From Mercurialis annua (taxonomy: Eukaryota; Streptophyta; Magnoliopsida; Malpighiales; Euphorbiaceae), in contig NC_065571.1 in assembly GCF_937616625.2 (NCBI RefSeq), forward strand, positions 53,863,651-53,927,650: a stretch of DNA of 64,000 bases, read 5' to 3'. Below the pieces are notes generated by a model. That model made no database searches. It was not told where the DNA came from and saw only the letters and a list, made by a program, of their open reading frames with translations. Made by a program: the position numbers and the translations under genes. This document shows positions 50,415-61,882 of the stretch, piece after piece (position 1 is the stretch's first letter; each line of letters starts with the position of its first letter).

Positions 50415-51273
50415 CATTATATATTATAAATACAAAGCTATGTAGTTTTGAGATTCTGATCAATATTTATTTATATATAGAGAATACAAAATTTACTTCA
50501 CAACCGAATGGCCGACCTTAAATTTTTATTTTTTGATAATTATTTTTACGAAAATGGCAAGTTTTGGAGCAATGTAAGGGAACAAGAATATGCACTAAAT
50601 AAGACAGTGATTACGAATATGAATGGTAAATTGAGAATGGTGTCAAAAGAGGTGTCTGAAAATATCACATGAAAAAATAAGACATGAAATTGGCATAAAG
50701 TACGTAAATGTCTGTGATTGTTAAAAAGGCAAATAGGCTAATAGTAATGCAATAATACCTCATAAAATTCGTACTTGACGCAATAATTGACTGTTTTTTC
50801 ATATCTTCTTTATTTGTTTAAATTATTACACCCATATTTTAACAATGTCTCACCAAATAGGATCGTAATCTCAATGATCAAGACACCTCATCTTGATAAT
50901 ATTTCAGAATAGGACACTATTATTATATGGTGAGCATTAATTCTCCATTTTTCTATTAATTTTTCACATGTATTTGTGGTGATTGCTATTAGAAATGAAT
51001 AAATACTAAAATTAATTTGATGCCGTTTGATGATGTTGGAAATTAAATTTACAGAATTATGAAATTGTTTTGCTACTTTTCAGTCCTTTAAATTTTAATT
51101 TATTTCCAATATAAATATTAAACTTTAAAATTAATTACCAGTAACGAGACATTTGTTAGCAATATTTTGAAGCTAAATTGCTACGTGGCAATCAAATTGT
51201 CACATTTCAATAACGACTATTACATTTTCAAGATAATTATGTAATTTTTACTATGTTTATATTGTCATATTAT
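50415..51273. other. Intergenic AT-rich DNA left of the Copia element
   Basis: No gene or element recognised. Confidence 0.4.
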
Positions 51274-52326
51274 TGTGAAAGCTACGCGCGTAAAGAAACG
51301 TCTGAAACACTAATAAATAAATAAAAGAAGAATTTTTGTAGAATATAAATTGAATAAGAATAATAAACGAAATCAAAAAGATAAAAAATTAATCAGAGAA
51401 CACAATTATTTAACGAGATTTAGCAAATTGCTTATGTCCTAATAGCAACACCTGAGAGTTTCACTTATATTAAATCAACAATTACATAAAACTTAGAGTT
51501 ATTAGTGTTTATATAGGCATAATATCTTAAAAATCTTGACCTTATAACCCCTTTTTGATCCTACCGTGACGTTAAACTTGTCAATTTTACCATATTTTGT
51601 ATTTTATCGTTTCAATTGTACCTTGAAATATTAAATTGACGTATTTTTCGTTTGGAAAAAATTAAAAAATGTTCTCCATGTATAGCATATATTAATTGTA
51701 TATGTTTAAAATTTATTTTAATTTAGTTAAATTAATTAAGAATTTAAATTAGTTTTAATAAAAATAAAGAATTTATTTGTACTATTTTGAATGGAAAGGA
51801 ATTTAATTTTATCTTTAAACATGGTTAATTGAATGATTTTATCAGTAAAGTAAAAAAATTGACAAAAATTTAAAAATTGGGATACAATTGAAACAATAAA
51901 ATGCGAAATAAGGTAAAATCGACAAGTTTTCAACGTCAGGATAGAATCGAAAAAGAATTATAAGCTCACCGTTTTTTAAGGGATTAGGCCGTTTATATAC
52001 TAAAACCCTCATCTAAAAGAATTACATGTTTGCCATGTTTTAGAGTCTTATTGCCCTAACATAGAAAAATACCACGAAACTAAGTCCTACTCAGAATAGG
52101 TCAAAAATTCCGCTAACGATCAGCATACCAACTAGACGATTGGCAGAAAAGGCCACAGGTACAAATTACTCTCTACCATTTTTTGGAGTCAACCAGATCT
52201 ACCAACTCGTTCCACTAATAAATAAAGATGTAGATCCGATTAAGACATATATATAAATATCCAAATTTAGTTAAATCTTGATGAAAGCTTGGTGAAATCA
52301 ATATGAAACTAATCCAATTTTTGACA
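51274..52326 (-). repeat. 3' LTR of the Copia element
   Basis: Plus-strand edge TGTGAAAGCTACG (51274), other edge TTTTTGACA (52326), so the minus strand reads TG...CA. It aligns block by block with 57316-58072 (for example GAGTTTCACTTATAT, TTAGAGTTATTAGTGTTTAT, ATATGAAACTAATCCAATTT). About 484 bp of its length is a foldback MITE plus duplicated target, leaving about 570 bp of LTR. Confidence 0.78.
51516..51990. mobile_element. Mutator-like foldback MITE, copy 4 (inside the Copia 3' LTR)
   Basis: Arms of about 130 bp begin GGCATAATATCTTAAAAA and, on the complement, GGCCTAATCCCTTAAAAA. A perfect 9-bp duplication GTTTATATA flanks it (51507-51515 and 51991-51999). The other LTR lacks it, so it inserted after the retrotransposon did. 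Confidence 0.92.
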
Positions 52327-52671
52327 CTTTCAAACAATCTCAACCTTAGCAAAAATATCATGAAGATCAAGTGAAACACAATTTCTTTCCAGTCTGTTGC
52401 TATATTAGGTAGTTACTCTCATACTTAGAAAAATTTGATCAAATTTAAGCTTTCCTTGAACTTGACCAAACCGGCCAACTTTTTTCCATGCATTCCACGA
52501 AACTCTCACCCACAAGTAATTTTGTCGACTTTTGCTCTTGAATTTCTAAAGAGTTCATCTTGTTAACCCATGCATTGTCATTTTTTCTCAAACAATTGTC
52601 AATTTCCTAAAAGTAAATTACTTTGCTAGCTTTACATATAATCAAGATCCTATCTTTAATACAAGTTGTAT

Positions 52672-53843
52672 TCATGCATCCAACAAAATTCTCGTCACTA
52701 TACTCCTGCACATCTGATATTTTTTTTCCAAGGCTCTAGCACTCTTTTCTGCTAGCATATGTTGAACTCCAGATTTCTCGAACTTATACTCGTCCGTCTT
52801 GAATACCCTAGATCCTCTTTCAAGCATACAAAACTTATTAAAATCAACATTGCAATCTTCAATACCATGTGATAAATATACATTATCGATATCATGACGA
52901 ATCAGTTTCTCACGCCTTAAAAAAGTACTAATAGTGATACCCACATTTGATCTAGAATGGCCTCAACCTATGATGGTGTTATCCAATAATTTGCAGATGT
53001 TCCTAGTAGCTATCAGTCCTTTCATCACCGCCAAAGCACCACAACTCACTCTCATCATGTTACACATGCCTGATTTAAACTCAAATCCTTTAGAATGTAA
53101 CACATCCAAAAAAATTAATTGGGTTACATAAAAAAATTACGACTTTTATTCGAAGTTTCATTTTAATCACGGCCTTTAAAAGTTGGCATTTAAAGGCACG
53201 ACCTTTCATTTTGTTTCAAATTTATCACCAAAGTAAAATTCGGTGTATTTTTTCTAACTAAAAATTATCAATCCTACATACTCTAACTGAAAGATAATAA
53301 TATTTGGCGTCGATTTATAATTTGAGTCTTTAATGGTTCAATAAAAAAATTAAGTCAACAAAAAATACATTAAAATGATAAATTTGAAAAAAAAATGAAA
53401 GGTCGTGATTTTATATGGCATCTTTTAAAGGTCGTGATTCAAATAAAATTTGTATACAGATTGTGATTTTTTATGAAATTAACCCAAATTAATTTCTTTT
53501 TCAATTCAGGAACATACCAAACATCACCCAACGTCCTAACCATCATGCATACTATTTTTGATTTCCCTACACCTAAAATGGCATATGTATATTACTATCA
53601 CCTAAGTGCACATAACAAAAACTACATGGTATGTATAACTGAAACCATTTCATGTTAGACGTAATATGAAACAAGCATCTTGAATCAAGCACTCATGAGT
53701 CTTCAAGCTTACTCGATGAAAACGAAACTATTTGAGTCTTTATTCTCCACTATATTTGCATAATTCAAACCTTTCTTTTTGGATTCATTTTTCTGTTTCT
53801 CATTGAGACAATTTCTTCACATATGGACAATATCCTTATGACT
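52672..53843 (-). pseudogene. Copia pol remnant (protease end and GAG-pre-integrase region)
   Basis: Upstream on the minus strand it has VRTLGDVWYVPELKKK, matching the usual 'LKDVRYVPELK-NLIS' block after the protease. After the MITE at 53121-53485 it has SCGALAVMKGLIATRNICKL, matching the GAG-pre-integrase block. A 90-codon frame follows (52944-52672). Stops and the MITE break the frame; nothing of integrase or reverse transcriptase follows. Confidence 0.7.
53121..53485. mobile_element. Mutator-like foldback MITE, copy 5 (inside the Copia pol remnant)
   Basis: Arms of about 110 bp start GGGTTACATAAAAAAATTAC and, on the complement, GGGTTAATTTCATAAAAAAT, and share TTTAAAAG and CACGACCTTTCATTTT. 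A perfect 9-bp duplication AAATTAATT flanks it (53112-53120 and 53486-53494). Non-coding. Confidence 0.9.
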
Positions 53844-56552
53844 CACTACAAAAAAGGTGAGCTAAGGGGACCAAAGTTAGGGACCATAATATTTAAATTG
53901 TCCCCAATAGTTAACGTTTGATAAAAATGGGGACTATTAAGAAACTTGTCCCCAATTCTTCTATTTTAAAATTATTGGGGACGATTTTTCTTATATAGTA
54001 TAGTGAATCTGATCCAAAATAGGGACCAAAAATTTAGCTAATAAACAAGAGAACTTAAAAAAAATAGCAATATTTAATTTTTATGAGTTGTAAAGGGAAG
54101 AAAAGTGACGGCAATTAGGTTTTTTATTAGTAAAGAAGAGTAAATTTCACAATCTTCTCCATCAAATTCACCTGGTATGTATGTTTATATGGCTTTGTTA
54201 AACATTGTAATATGTTTAAACACAAGATCTATTTTCAATTTAGTGAAAATTTATAATTATAAAAAAAAACCCTAATGTTGTTTTGATTTGGGGAATAATT
54301 TTATTGTGAAAAAAATGGTTGTTAATTTTTTTTCCCATTTGGATTACTTTTTGATTTGAGGTTTTTTTTTTAAAGTAGATTTGAGTACATATGAATTGAA
54401 TTAATGGGATAAATGTGGAAAATACATAGTTGCCTTCTAGATCAAAAACCATATTGACAATTATGGTTTTCTACTACCATGACTCGTTTGTGTAAGTTCC
54501 AGAAACACAAAGAAAAGGGAAACCAAACCAAGTCCTTATAAGCAAGGAAAAGTTGCTCTCCAGGAAATTCGTTGCTTTCAGAGGAAGTGGAATTTGTCAT
54601 TCCTGTTGTTGAAATTTGTCATTCCTGTTGCTCTTTAATTAAAGTGAGAGGCTTCTGAATTTGAGTTGTGCCTTGTGTTCTGTTTTGTAATTGAAATGCT
54701 TTGGAAAAAAAAATCCTTAAGTGTTAATTGTCTACTTATTTTATTTATATTATCTCTGACAACTGAGTTATTTTTAGTTTTGGTTATGCTTCCATTTCTC
54801 TTGAGTATTTAGGCAAACAAAACTTTAAACTATTTGACCCGTTTTTGGCTAGATTTGTATGTATATTAAAAAATTTAAATTAGTTGTTGAAAACAAATAA
54901 ACTTGAACAAGTTAACTGCAAACAGTATAAATCATTAACCACCATAGGCACCACTAAATTAACAATGCAACTTTGAAAAATATATGATCAGCAATAAAAA
55001 CTATAAAAGAGAGGTAATACTGAAATGTGATGCGTTAACTTTTGTTATAGGTGGATATAAATTTCCCAACATGGAAATCCAACATCAAGCAGAAAATGCT
55101 CAAAATCTCCTCAAGAGTAGACTGTCCTGCTGTGTAAACCTGCTTTCATCTTCAAACCTCTCCCCGGCTCTCCAGATGAAAACTATAGGTACATATTTCC
55201 TAAAAATTGTTGTTTACAATCTAAAGAAGAAAATTTGGGATTTGGAAAAATTCTTTGTTCAAATCTGTTTTGTTGGAAACTATATACTTCAATTAAGGTT
55301 TCTTGGGCACATTCCTTATGCCTTATGCTTTTATAGCATTTTCTTTTGGTTAATTTGGCAATGTTTAAAGGCGGAAAGGCCTATACTTGAAAATTTATAT
55401 TGCAGACATCATTTTTCTTGAACTTGTCTACATAACTGAGTCCCGCTTCTTGTCCCTCTTGAAACTTACTTATAGAAAAATAAAGGTTTGTGATATTTAT
55501 AAATAAGGTACAAAAGGATGGCACTTTAACATGCTGTATTGATTATTAGTATTGTCAATCTTTTCAGTTTTTATGGAGAAGGTATTGCAATTATTGATGA
55601 ACTTGTAGAACCGAGGCGTCAATTAGGAGAAATGACTAATCGGATACTAATGCACGAATGCCTCAATATAGAATTCTTGGAAAGACTCGATAGTATGTAT
55701 ATTGGACTTCAGTTTACATATAGTCAAGTTGATTTTGTAAGTTAATAATAATCGTTATTGTCTATATTTAATTATATTTTTGATAAATTGTATGGTTAAT
55801 ATTAGTGTTCAAAAAACTTGTATTAACTTAAAAAAAAATATTTTTGCAGGACAGCGTGTGATTAGGCGGAACGGTGGAATAATTTTCATGAAGATTATGA
55901 ATCCAGTTAATGTTCATTATTTATACATTATTATCTTAGTGTATTCTTTTGAATATTTTTTAGTATATTTATTTTTAACATGTATTTTTATGTTAGACAT
56001 AATTTTTAGTTTCAGTGGATTATTGTTTGTTCAGTTATGAATAATTTAATAGAATTAAATATTCAGATTATTTATTTATCTTTGTATATTAATAAATTTA
56101 TTAATTAAATAAATTTATTTAAAAATTAAAAATAAAAATGGGAACCAAAGTTGTCCCTAATAAATGGTTCCTATTAAATGGGTACGAAATTGATGAATGT
56201 CGTACGTATTTAATGGGACGAAAGTCGTCCGTGTTCAATGAGGACGAAAGTCGTCCGTGTTCAATGGGGACGAAAGTCGTCCGTGTTCAATGGGGACGAA
56301 AGTCGTCCGTGTTTAATGGGGACCAAAGTCGTCCTTATATAAGGGGATGACTTTCGTCCCCACAGTTAGGGACAACAATCATCCCCAAAATGGGGACAAC
56401 TTTTCTCTTTTCGTCCCCTAAAAAATTGGGGACGGAGGCAATAGGGACGAAGTATGGGGACCAACTAAGTTGTCCCCAAAACATTAGAGGACCATTTTCT
56501 TAGGAATAGGAGACCATTTTTATGGTCCTCTTACATCTCTTTTTTTGTAGTG
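53844..56552. mobile_element. 2.7-kb CACTA element carrying gene-like fragments
   Basis: Ends are CACTACAAAAAAGGTGAGC and, on the complement, CACTACAAAAAAAGAGATG; a 4-bp repeat GACT flanks both sides (53840-53843 and 56553-56556). Sub-terminal GGGGACC/GGGGACGA words fill both ends, with a tandem array of a roughly 27-bp unit (GGGGACGAAAGTCGTCCGTG...) at about 56215-56340. No transposase is encoded. The interior is less repetitive: it has a CENH3-like segment (54530-54600) and two unidentified exon-like frames (about 55040-55190 and 55560-55740) with GT/AG-like edges, suggesting transduplicated host exons. Confidence 0.87.
54500..54600 (+). pseudogene. CENH3/histone-H3-like exon fragment in the CACTA element
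   Basis: The + strand frame reads PYKQGKVALQEIRCFQRKWNL at its core (only the part from Lys to Leu is strongly similar). Histone H3 and the centromeric variant CENH3 have YRPGTVALxEIRxFQK followed in CENH3 by xxNLLIP. VALQEIRCFQR then W-N-L fits CENH3 better than canonical H3. It is preceded by a basic stretch (TKKRETKPS) and goes out of similarity at about 54595, followed by a 20-bp duplication (GAATTTGTCATTCCTGTTG). Only one exon's worth is present, so it cannot make a histone. The assignment rests on a short match. Confidence 0.5.
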
Positions 56553-56800
56553 GACTATAGCACATTACTTCACATTACTTCACGTTTACTCCTAGACTTT
56601 AATTTAGAGTTACATTTCTCATTGCTTCCATCACCTTGTTTTATTCCTCTCTCTTGATTCCCACCAACATACAATCCCAAATTCATGTTTATAGAGTATT
56701 TTTCAATATTCTATTTCCGTTAGTGATAAACCACAATGATGATGTAACTTTTTCCACATAAACCATTTCTTTCCCGTATGTAAGTGTCCTCACCAAGTGT

Positions 56801-57262
56801 TCATATGAGGATGGTAACGAACAAAGAAATCATGAATCGATCTTTGTCTTTAATCTTAACTTTTAACTGATATAAATAGGTAATTGTTTGATTGAAAACA
56901 TTAACATCTTGCACTAAACCATTACATGCATGCATCTTTCGCCAGTATAACTTTTGCATAAGATATAATTTATTGGTGAAATTCTTCGTCATATATCGCC
57001 CTTCAAGCACCTCCCACACCACCATTGGAGATTAAATATCCATCACGTGATACAAGACCTTATCTACCAAACACAGTCAGATGATTCCAGCCGCTTGCAA
57101 TTGTAGTTTTTTCCAATCTAATTCATCAAAAATGTCAGATTTTCTATTACACACCGTCTTCAACAACCCTTGTTGTGCCAATGTACCTTTCACTTTTTTT
57201 TGCCACAATTCAAAATTTTCACCTCCACTGAGCTTCATTACATTAATTTTTTCATCATTGTC
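56801..57262 (-). pseudogene. Copia gag remnant
   Basis: Minus-strand translation from about 57238 gives MKLSGGENFELWQKKVKGTL, then LAQQGLL, WEVLEGRYMTKNFTNKLYLM and LKVKIKDKDRFMISL. These are the ordered blocks of the Copia gag (UBN2-type) domain: LWQ-KM, LWE-LE--YMTKSLTNKLYLK, VKI-DED-A--LL. Two in-frame stops lie near 57090 and the frame ends at 56801, before the CACTA element. Confidence 0.85.
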
Positions 57263-57298
57263 ATTTTACTTCAATCAATCAAACGCACTCACAACCAG

Positions 57299-57310
57299 AC
57301 TCTGATACCA
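57299..57310 (-). other. Primer binding site for initiator tRNA-Met
   Basis: The minus strand reads TGGTATCAGAGT five bases inside the 5' LTR edge (TTTTACA). TGGTATCAGAGC is the standard primer site of plant Copia elements, so the match is 11 of 12. It fixes orientation: the right-hand LTR is the 5' LTR. Confidence 0.88.
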
Positions 57311-57315
57311 ATTAC

Positions 57316-58072
57316 TGTAAAATCTACGTATGTCGTGGAACGATTGAAACGACAACAATATACAAAAAAATAAGAGATTTTGTAGTATATATATTTTGAA
57401 CTAGAATAATAAACAATATCAAGAAGATAAGACATAAATCACACACAAGGATATAATTATTTATCGAGATTCAATAAATTGCTTACGTTCTTGGAGCATC
57501 CGCAAAGAGTTTCACTTATATCAAATCAATAATTATAGAAAATCTAGAGTTATTAGTGTTTATAAAGTAAAACTATAGTTTAATTGCTCATAGGCCATGT
57601 TTGGTTCATGTAATGGAATAGCATGAAATAGAATAGCTATTCCATAAGGAATGGAATAGCCATTCTTTGGTTTTTGAGAGGAGTACTTATTCCACAAAAT
57701 CATGGAATAGCAATTCCGTGGAATACCTATTCCATGAACCAAAGCAAAGAATTTTCATTCTATACGGAATTGCTATTCCATTCCGCACCTATTCCATGAA
57801 CCAAACATGGCCATACTTCTATTCAATAGGAATAGAGTTCTATTGCCTCTAACAATGCCAAAATAACGAGAAATCAAGTCCTATTCGGAATAGACCAAAA
57901 AGTCCACGACCGGACCTACTATCGGACCACTTGTTTGAAAAGGCCCTAAACCCGCTTCACCCTCGGCCACTTTTTAGAGTTAATCGGATCTACCAATCGG
58001 GAAATAAGACTGTAGATTCGGTTTCAACAACATCTTAGTAAAATTAATATGAAACTAATCCAATTTCCGGCA
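57316..58072 (-). repeat. 5' LTR of the Copia element
   Basis: Plus-strand edges are TGTAAAATCTACG (57316) and TTTCCGGCA (58072). It corresponds to the LTR at 51274-52326 along its length, interrupted by a 220-bp MITE at 57593-57812. The LINE poly-A lies only about 40 bp beyond its outer edge. Confidence 0.78.
57593..57812. mobile_element. Harbinger/Tourist-like MITE in the Copia 5' LTR
   Basis: Ends GGCCATGTTTGGTTCATGTA and, on the complement, GGCCATGTTTGGTTCATGGA, flanked by ATA on both sides (57590-57592 and 57813-57815). A 3-bp duplication and a TGTTTGGTT end fit PIF/Harbinger MITEs. The interior is built of GGAATAG/CTATTCC repeats in both orientations. Confidence 0.87.
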
Positions 58073-58186
58073 CTTTCCAAGAGTATATTGTAATTGGAAG
58101 TTTAAAATCTAAATTTTTTTTTTTTGGATAAATGATGATTATATAAGCACTTACCACAAAAGTGGAAGGCAAAAAAGCTCAAAGAG

Positions 58187-61100
58187 CTAAAAAGAGTTAC
58201 AGAAGAAATCTAAATTTCTAAAAACATCCATAGCCGAATAGGTAAAACCGACATGATTATCTTTGTAATAAGTCACTGCTCTGCAAATTCCCATGAAGAC
58301 AAGAGAATCAATATCTGTCAGCTCATGTCTAAACACTCTCTTATTCCGAGCTTTCCATAATTCCCAAACACAAAACATCCAAATAGATTGCCACAAAGGG
58401 CGATATCTCTTGCTCGGAATAATACTCCACGAATCAAAGAAAAGGTAAAAAGATGAAGGAATAACCCAGCAAACATTGCTCAATCTCAAAATATAATTCC
58501 AGACATCCCAAGCAAAGCGACAGTGTATAATAATGTGACTACTTGTCTCTTCATCCATGCAAAGCAAACAAGAAAGTTGATTAAGAGTAAGAACTCCTCG
58601 ATGAAATAAAACGGTGTTAGAAGAGATTCTATCCCTTTCCATTAACCACATAAAGAACAAAATACGAGGAGGAGCCTTGAACTTCCAATAACGACCATAA
58701 GAATGCAGCCCAGGAGAGTTAAAAACTGATGTGAAATGAGAAATAAATCTGGAAGGAGTGTAAGAATTCTTGCCGAGCCAAAACTGAATATCCGGTCTGT
58801 CAACAATCAGATTACTTGAAGTCAGTAAATTTTGGAGAGAAGACAGCATCTCCTGCTCACCTATGCGCAGACGACGGCGCCAAGTGAATGTGAAACTGTT
58901 ATGCTGCGTATTAAATAAATCAGAGACAAAGGAGTTCTTCATCAGCGATAAAGAAAATAACGCAGGGAAAGCTAGATGAAGAGGAACCGCATCCTTCCAA
59001 GTGTCCAACCAAAACCTGATACTGTTACCGTTCCCCAAAGTCCAGTGTAACCCGCTTTTGAAGTTATCCCAAACTGAAAGATTCTTCACACAACCAGTTT
59101 GTATACCCCGCCATAAATGGGACAGACTATTAGGGTTGATATCTTCGATTTCATACCAGAAACCCATACTCGAACTGCAAGATATCACATTGAACCAGAG
59201 AGAAGTATTGTTAGCATGCATGAATTTCCAAATCCATTTAATAAGCAAACTCTGGTTTTTAATCTTGAGAGGAGTAATATTCAATCCCCCACATTCAAAA
59301 GGACGGCAAACATCGCTCCAAGCGACTTTGCTAAAGCCTGAAGTAAGCGTCGAGCCATTCCATAAAAATCTACGCATGAGACGTTCTAGAGAAAGGGTCA
59401 CAGATTTTGGAATTAGGAAAGAACCAAGATAATAAACTGGCAAGCTACTCAGAACCGATTTGATTAGGACTAACCTGCCAGCCGGAGATAAAAGCTTACC
59501 TTTCCATCCTGATAATTGCTGAGAGAAATTACATACAATAGGGTCCCAAGATTTTGCTTTAATTGGCTTTAGAGATAAAGGTAATCCTAAGTAAATAATA
59601 GGAAGCTGATCAATCTTGCAGTTAAGGATCTTAGAGGCTTCAGATAAAGCGTAGTCATCCACATTGATGCCAATTATGGAAGATTTCTGATAGTTGATTT
59701 CAAGCCCTGAAACTAGCTCAAAACATCGAAGGATTCGAAGTAAGTTCCTAACCATTTCCAAGTCATTTGGCAGAAAAAGCAGCGTATCATCAGCAAATTG
59801 AAGAAGAGTTATCGGATCTGGGTAACCATCGACATGGATTCCATCAATCAAGCCCACAGCAACCGCCCTATCAAACAATGCTTTCATACCTTCAACTGCG
59901 AGAACAAACAACATCGGTGATAGTGGATCGCCCTGTCTGACTCCTCGACCCATGTTAAAATTCTGTGTAGGGGAACCATTAACCAAAACCGAAAGTTGAG
60001 CAGAAGAAAAGAATGAAGAAATCCAAGTAATCCAAGAGTTATCAAAGTTCATCCTAGCAAGCATTTTTAGGATAAAATTCCAGGAGATAGAGTCGAAAGC
60101 CTTTTTAAAATCAAGTTTGATTAAAAAAACTTGATCTTTCCTCTTATTTACTAGATGCAGCAACTCAGTAGCAATCATGTGACAATCGTGAATATTCCTC
60201 CCTTTGATAAAACCAAATTGGTTGTCAGAAATCAACTGAGGAAGAATAGAGGATAACCTGTTAGCCAAGACCTTTGAAAGAAATTTAAAGACACCATTGA
60301 TAAGACTGATAGGTCGGAAATCTTTGATGTCTCTGGCCCCTTTTAATTTTGGAATAAGAACCAAAAAAGCCGTGTTCAGACCCGCAGGAAAAGTTCCAGT
60401 TCGATGAAAGCTAGAAAACAAGTCTAAAAAGTCTTGTTTGATAATGCCCCAAGCTTTCTTATAAAAAAAAATTGAATCCATCATGACCTGGCGCTTTATT
60501 ATCATCACAATCCGCCAATGTTGAGAACAGTTCCTGCTCCGAAAAGAAAGCAACTAAACCCGCAGCTTGCTCCCTTGACAGAGACCGAATTGGAAGATCC
60601 TCAAGAGTGAAGCACACTTCAGCTTTGGATTGATAAAGTTGCTTATAAAACAAATGAATGTTGTATTTTACATCTTCAGGGTTCGAATAAGTAATACCTC
60701 CCACCATAATATCTGAAATACAATTGTTCTTAGCATGAACAGAAGCAATTGTATGAAAAAATTTTGAATTTTTGTCTCCATAAACATTCCAATTAACCCT
60801 TGATTTCTGATGCCATAGCGACTCAATCTGTTTAGAAACCTTGTAGAATTCAGTTTTTAAAGAACACAGCTCAACCTTCTCTTCTGCCGAAAGGTCTCTG
60901 AAATCAGCAGATGCCTCTATAGCCTGAATTGCAACCTGAGTAGACTCCATTTTCGAATTCAAATTACCAAAAGAACGAACATTCCAAACTTTGATAATTT
61001 TTCTCAATTCCCTAAGCTTAAAGACAAGATTAGCTCTAGGAAAATTAAGAGAAATATCCTTCCAAGTATCCGTAATCAAAGCAAGAAAAGAAGAATCACT

Positions 61101-61847
61101 CCACCATGCGTTAATTGATCTAAAAGGCTTCGGACCCCAATTGGAAGCAACTGCCGAAATAAGCATGATCGGACAATGATCTGAAAAATTCCTCGGAAGG
61201 GCCTGAAGGCATAAATTCGGCCAAGCAACAAAAGCATCTGAGGAAAGAAAACAGCGATCAATTTTTGAACGAGAAATTGAATTGTGCCAAGTGAAAAACC
61301 TTCCCTGAAGAGGAACTTCCTCAAGGTTAGAATTGTTTATAAAGTCCATAAACTGATTCATGCCTGTAGAAAACCCATTGCAATTGTGTCGCTCCGAAGG
61401 GTGAAGAATTTCATTAAAATCTCCCACCATAATGCATAACCTCTCAGTTTGTAATTCTTGAGTAATTTCAGACCAAAGAATAGATCTTTCTGTTGCAAGA
61501 GAACATCCATAAACAAGCAAAAAGTGAATTCGGACATCACGAAGATTGAAATCAATACAAAGCCAACTAGAGAAGATAGAAATTCTGGTTTCAGTGAGAA
61601 TATGCTTGTCCCAGATGCAAAGCAAACCTCCTGATGCCCCAACGGAAGGCGAAAAACAATAACTGTAATCCATATTCGGCCAAAGACGACTAATGAGAAA
61701 ATCATCTACCTGCTCTTTTTTAGTTTCAATAAGACCTACAAGTGAAATCTTATTTTTCGAAATAAGAGAACGGATAATCCTTTGTTTCCTGGAAAAAGAC
61801 ACTCCCCCTCGACAATTCCATGATATGAAATTAAATAAATCAGACAT
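58187..61847 (-). pseudogene. LINE ORF2 (endonuclease, reverse transcriptase, zinc knuckle) with one frameshift
   Basis: From ATG 61847 the endonuclease has FISWNCRGG, LVGLIETK, MVGDFNEIL, SKIDRCF and SDHCPIM, all catalytic signatures. The frame shifts at a 9-base T run (minus strand, about 60462-60470): one T fewer would run straight from the 462-codon frame into the second frame, which continues to 58187. That frame holds reverse transcriptase with LVLIPKLKGARDIKDFRPIS, KLDFKKAFDSISW, GVRQGDPLSPMLF and FADD, then the zinc-knuckle CLLCMDEETSSHIIIHC. It ends without RNase H. Total length is about 1,219 codons. The single homopolymer lesion may be real or a sequencing error. Confidence 0.9.
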
Positions 61848-61882
61848 TAGAGATTAAAAAAACCTTGAAAGGAAAGAACCTG

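Larger units (their letters stand above)
51274..58072 (-). mobile_element. Ty1/Copia LTR retrotransposon, deleted and multiply invaded
   Basis: Two related terminal copies (51274-52326 and 57316-58072, each containing an inserted MITE) enclose a tRNA-Met primer site, a gag remnant and part of pol, all on the minus strand. Reverse transcriptase, integrase core and RNase H are absent: only about 350 bp separate the pre-integrase remnant from the 3' LTR. Insertions inside: Mutator-like MITEs at 51516 and 53121, a CACTA element at 53844-56552, and a Harbinger-like MITE at 57593. A target duplication was not found and the outer edges are approximate. Confidence 0.82.
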
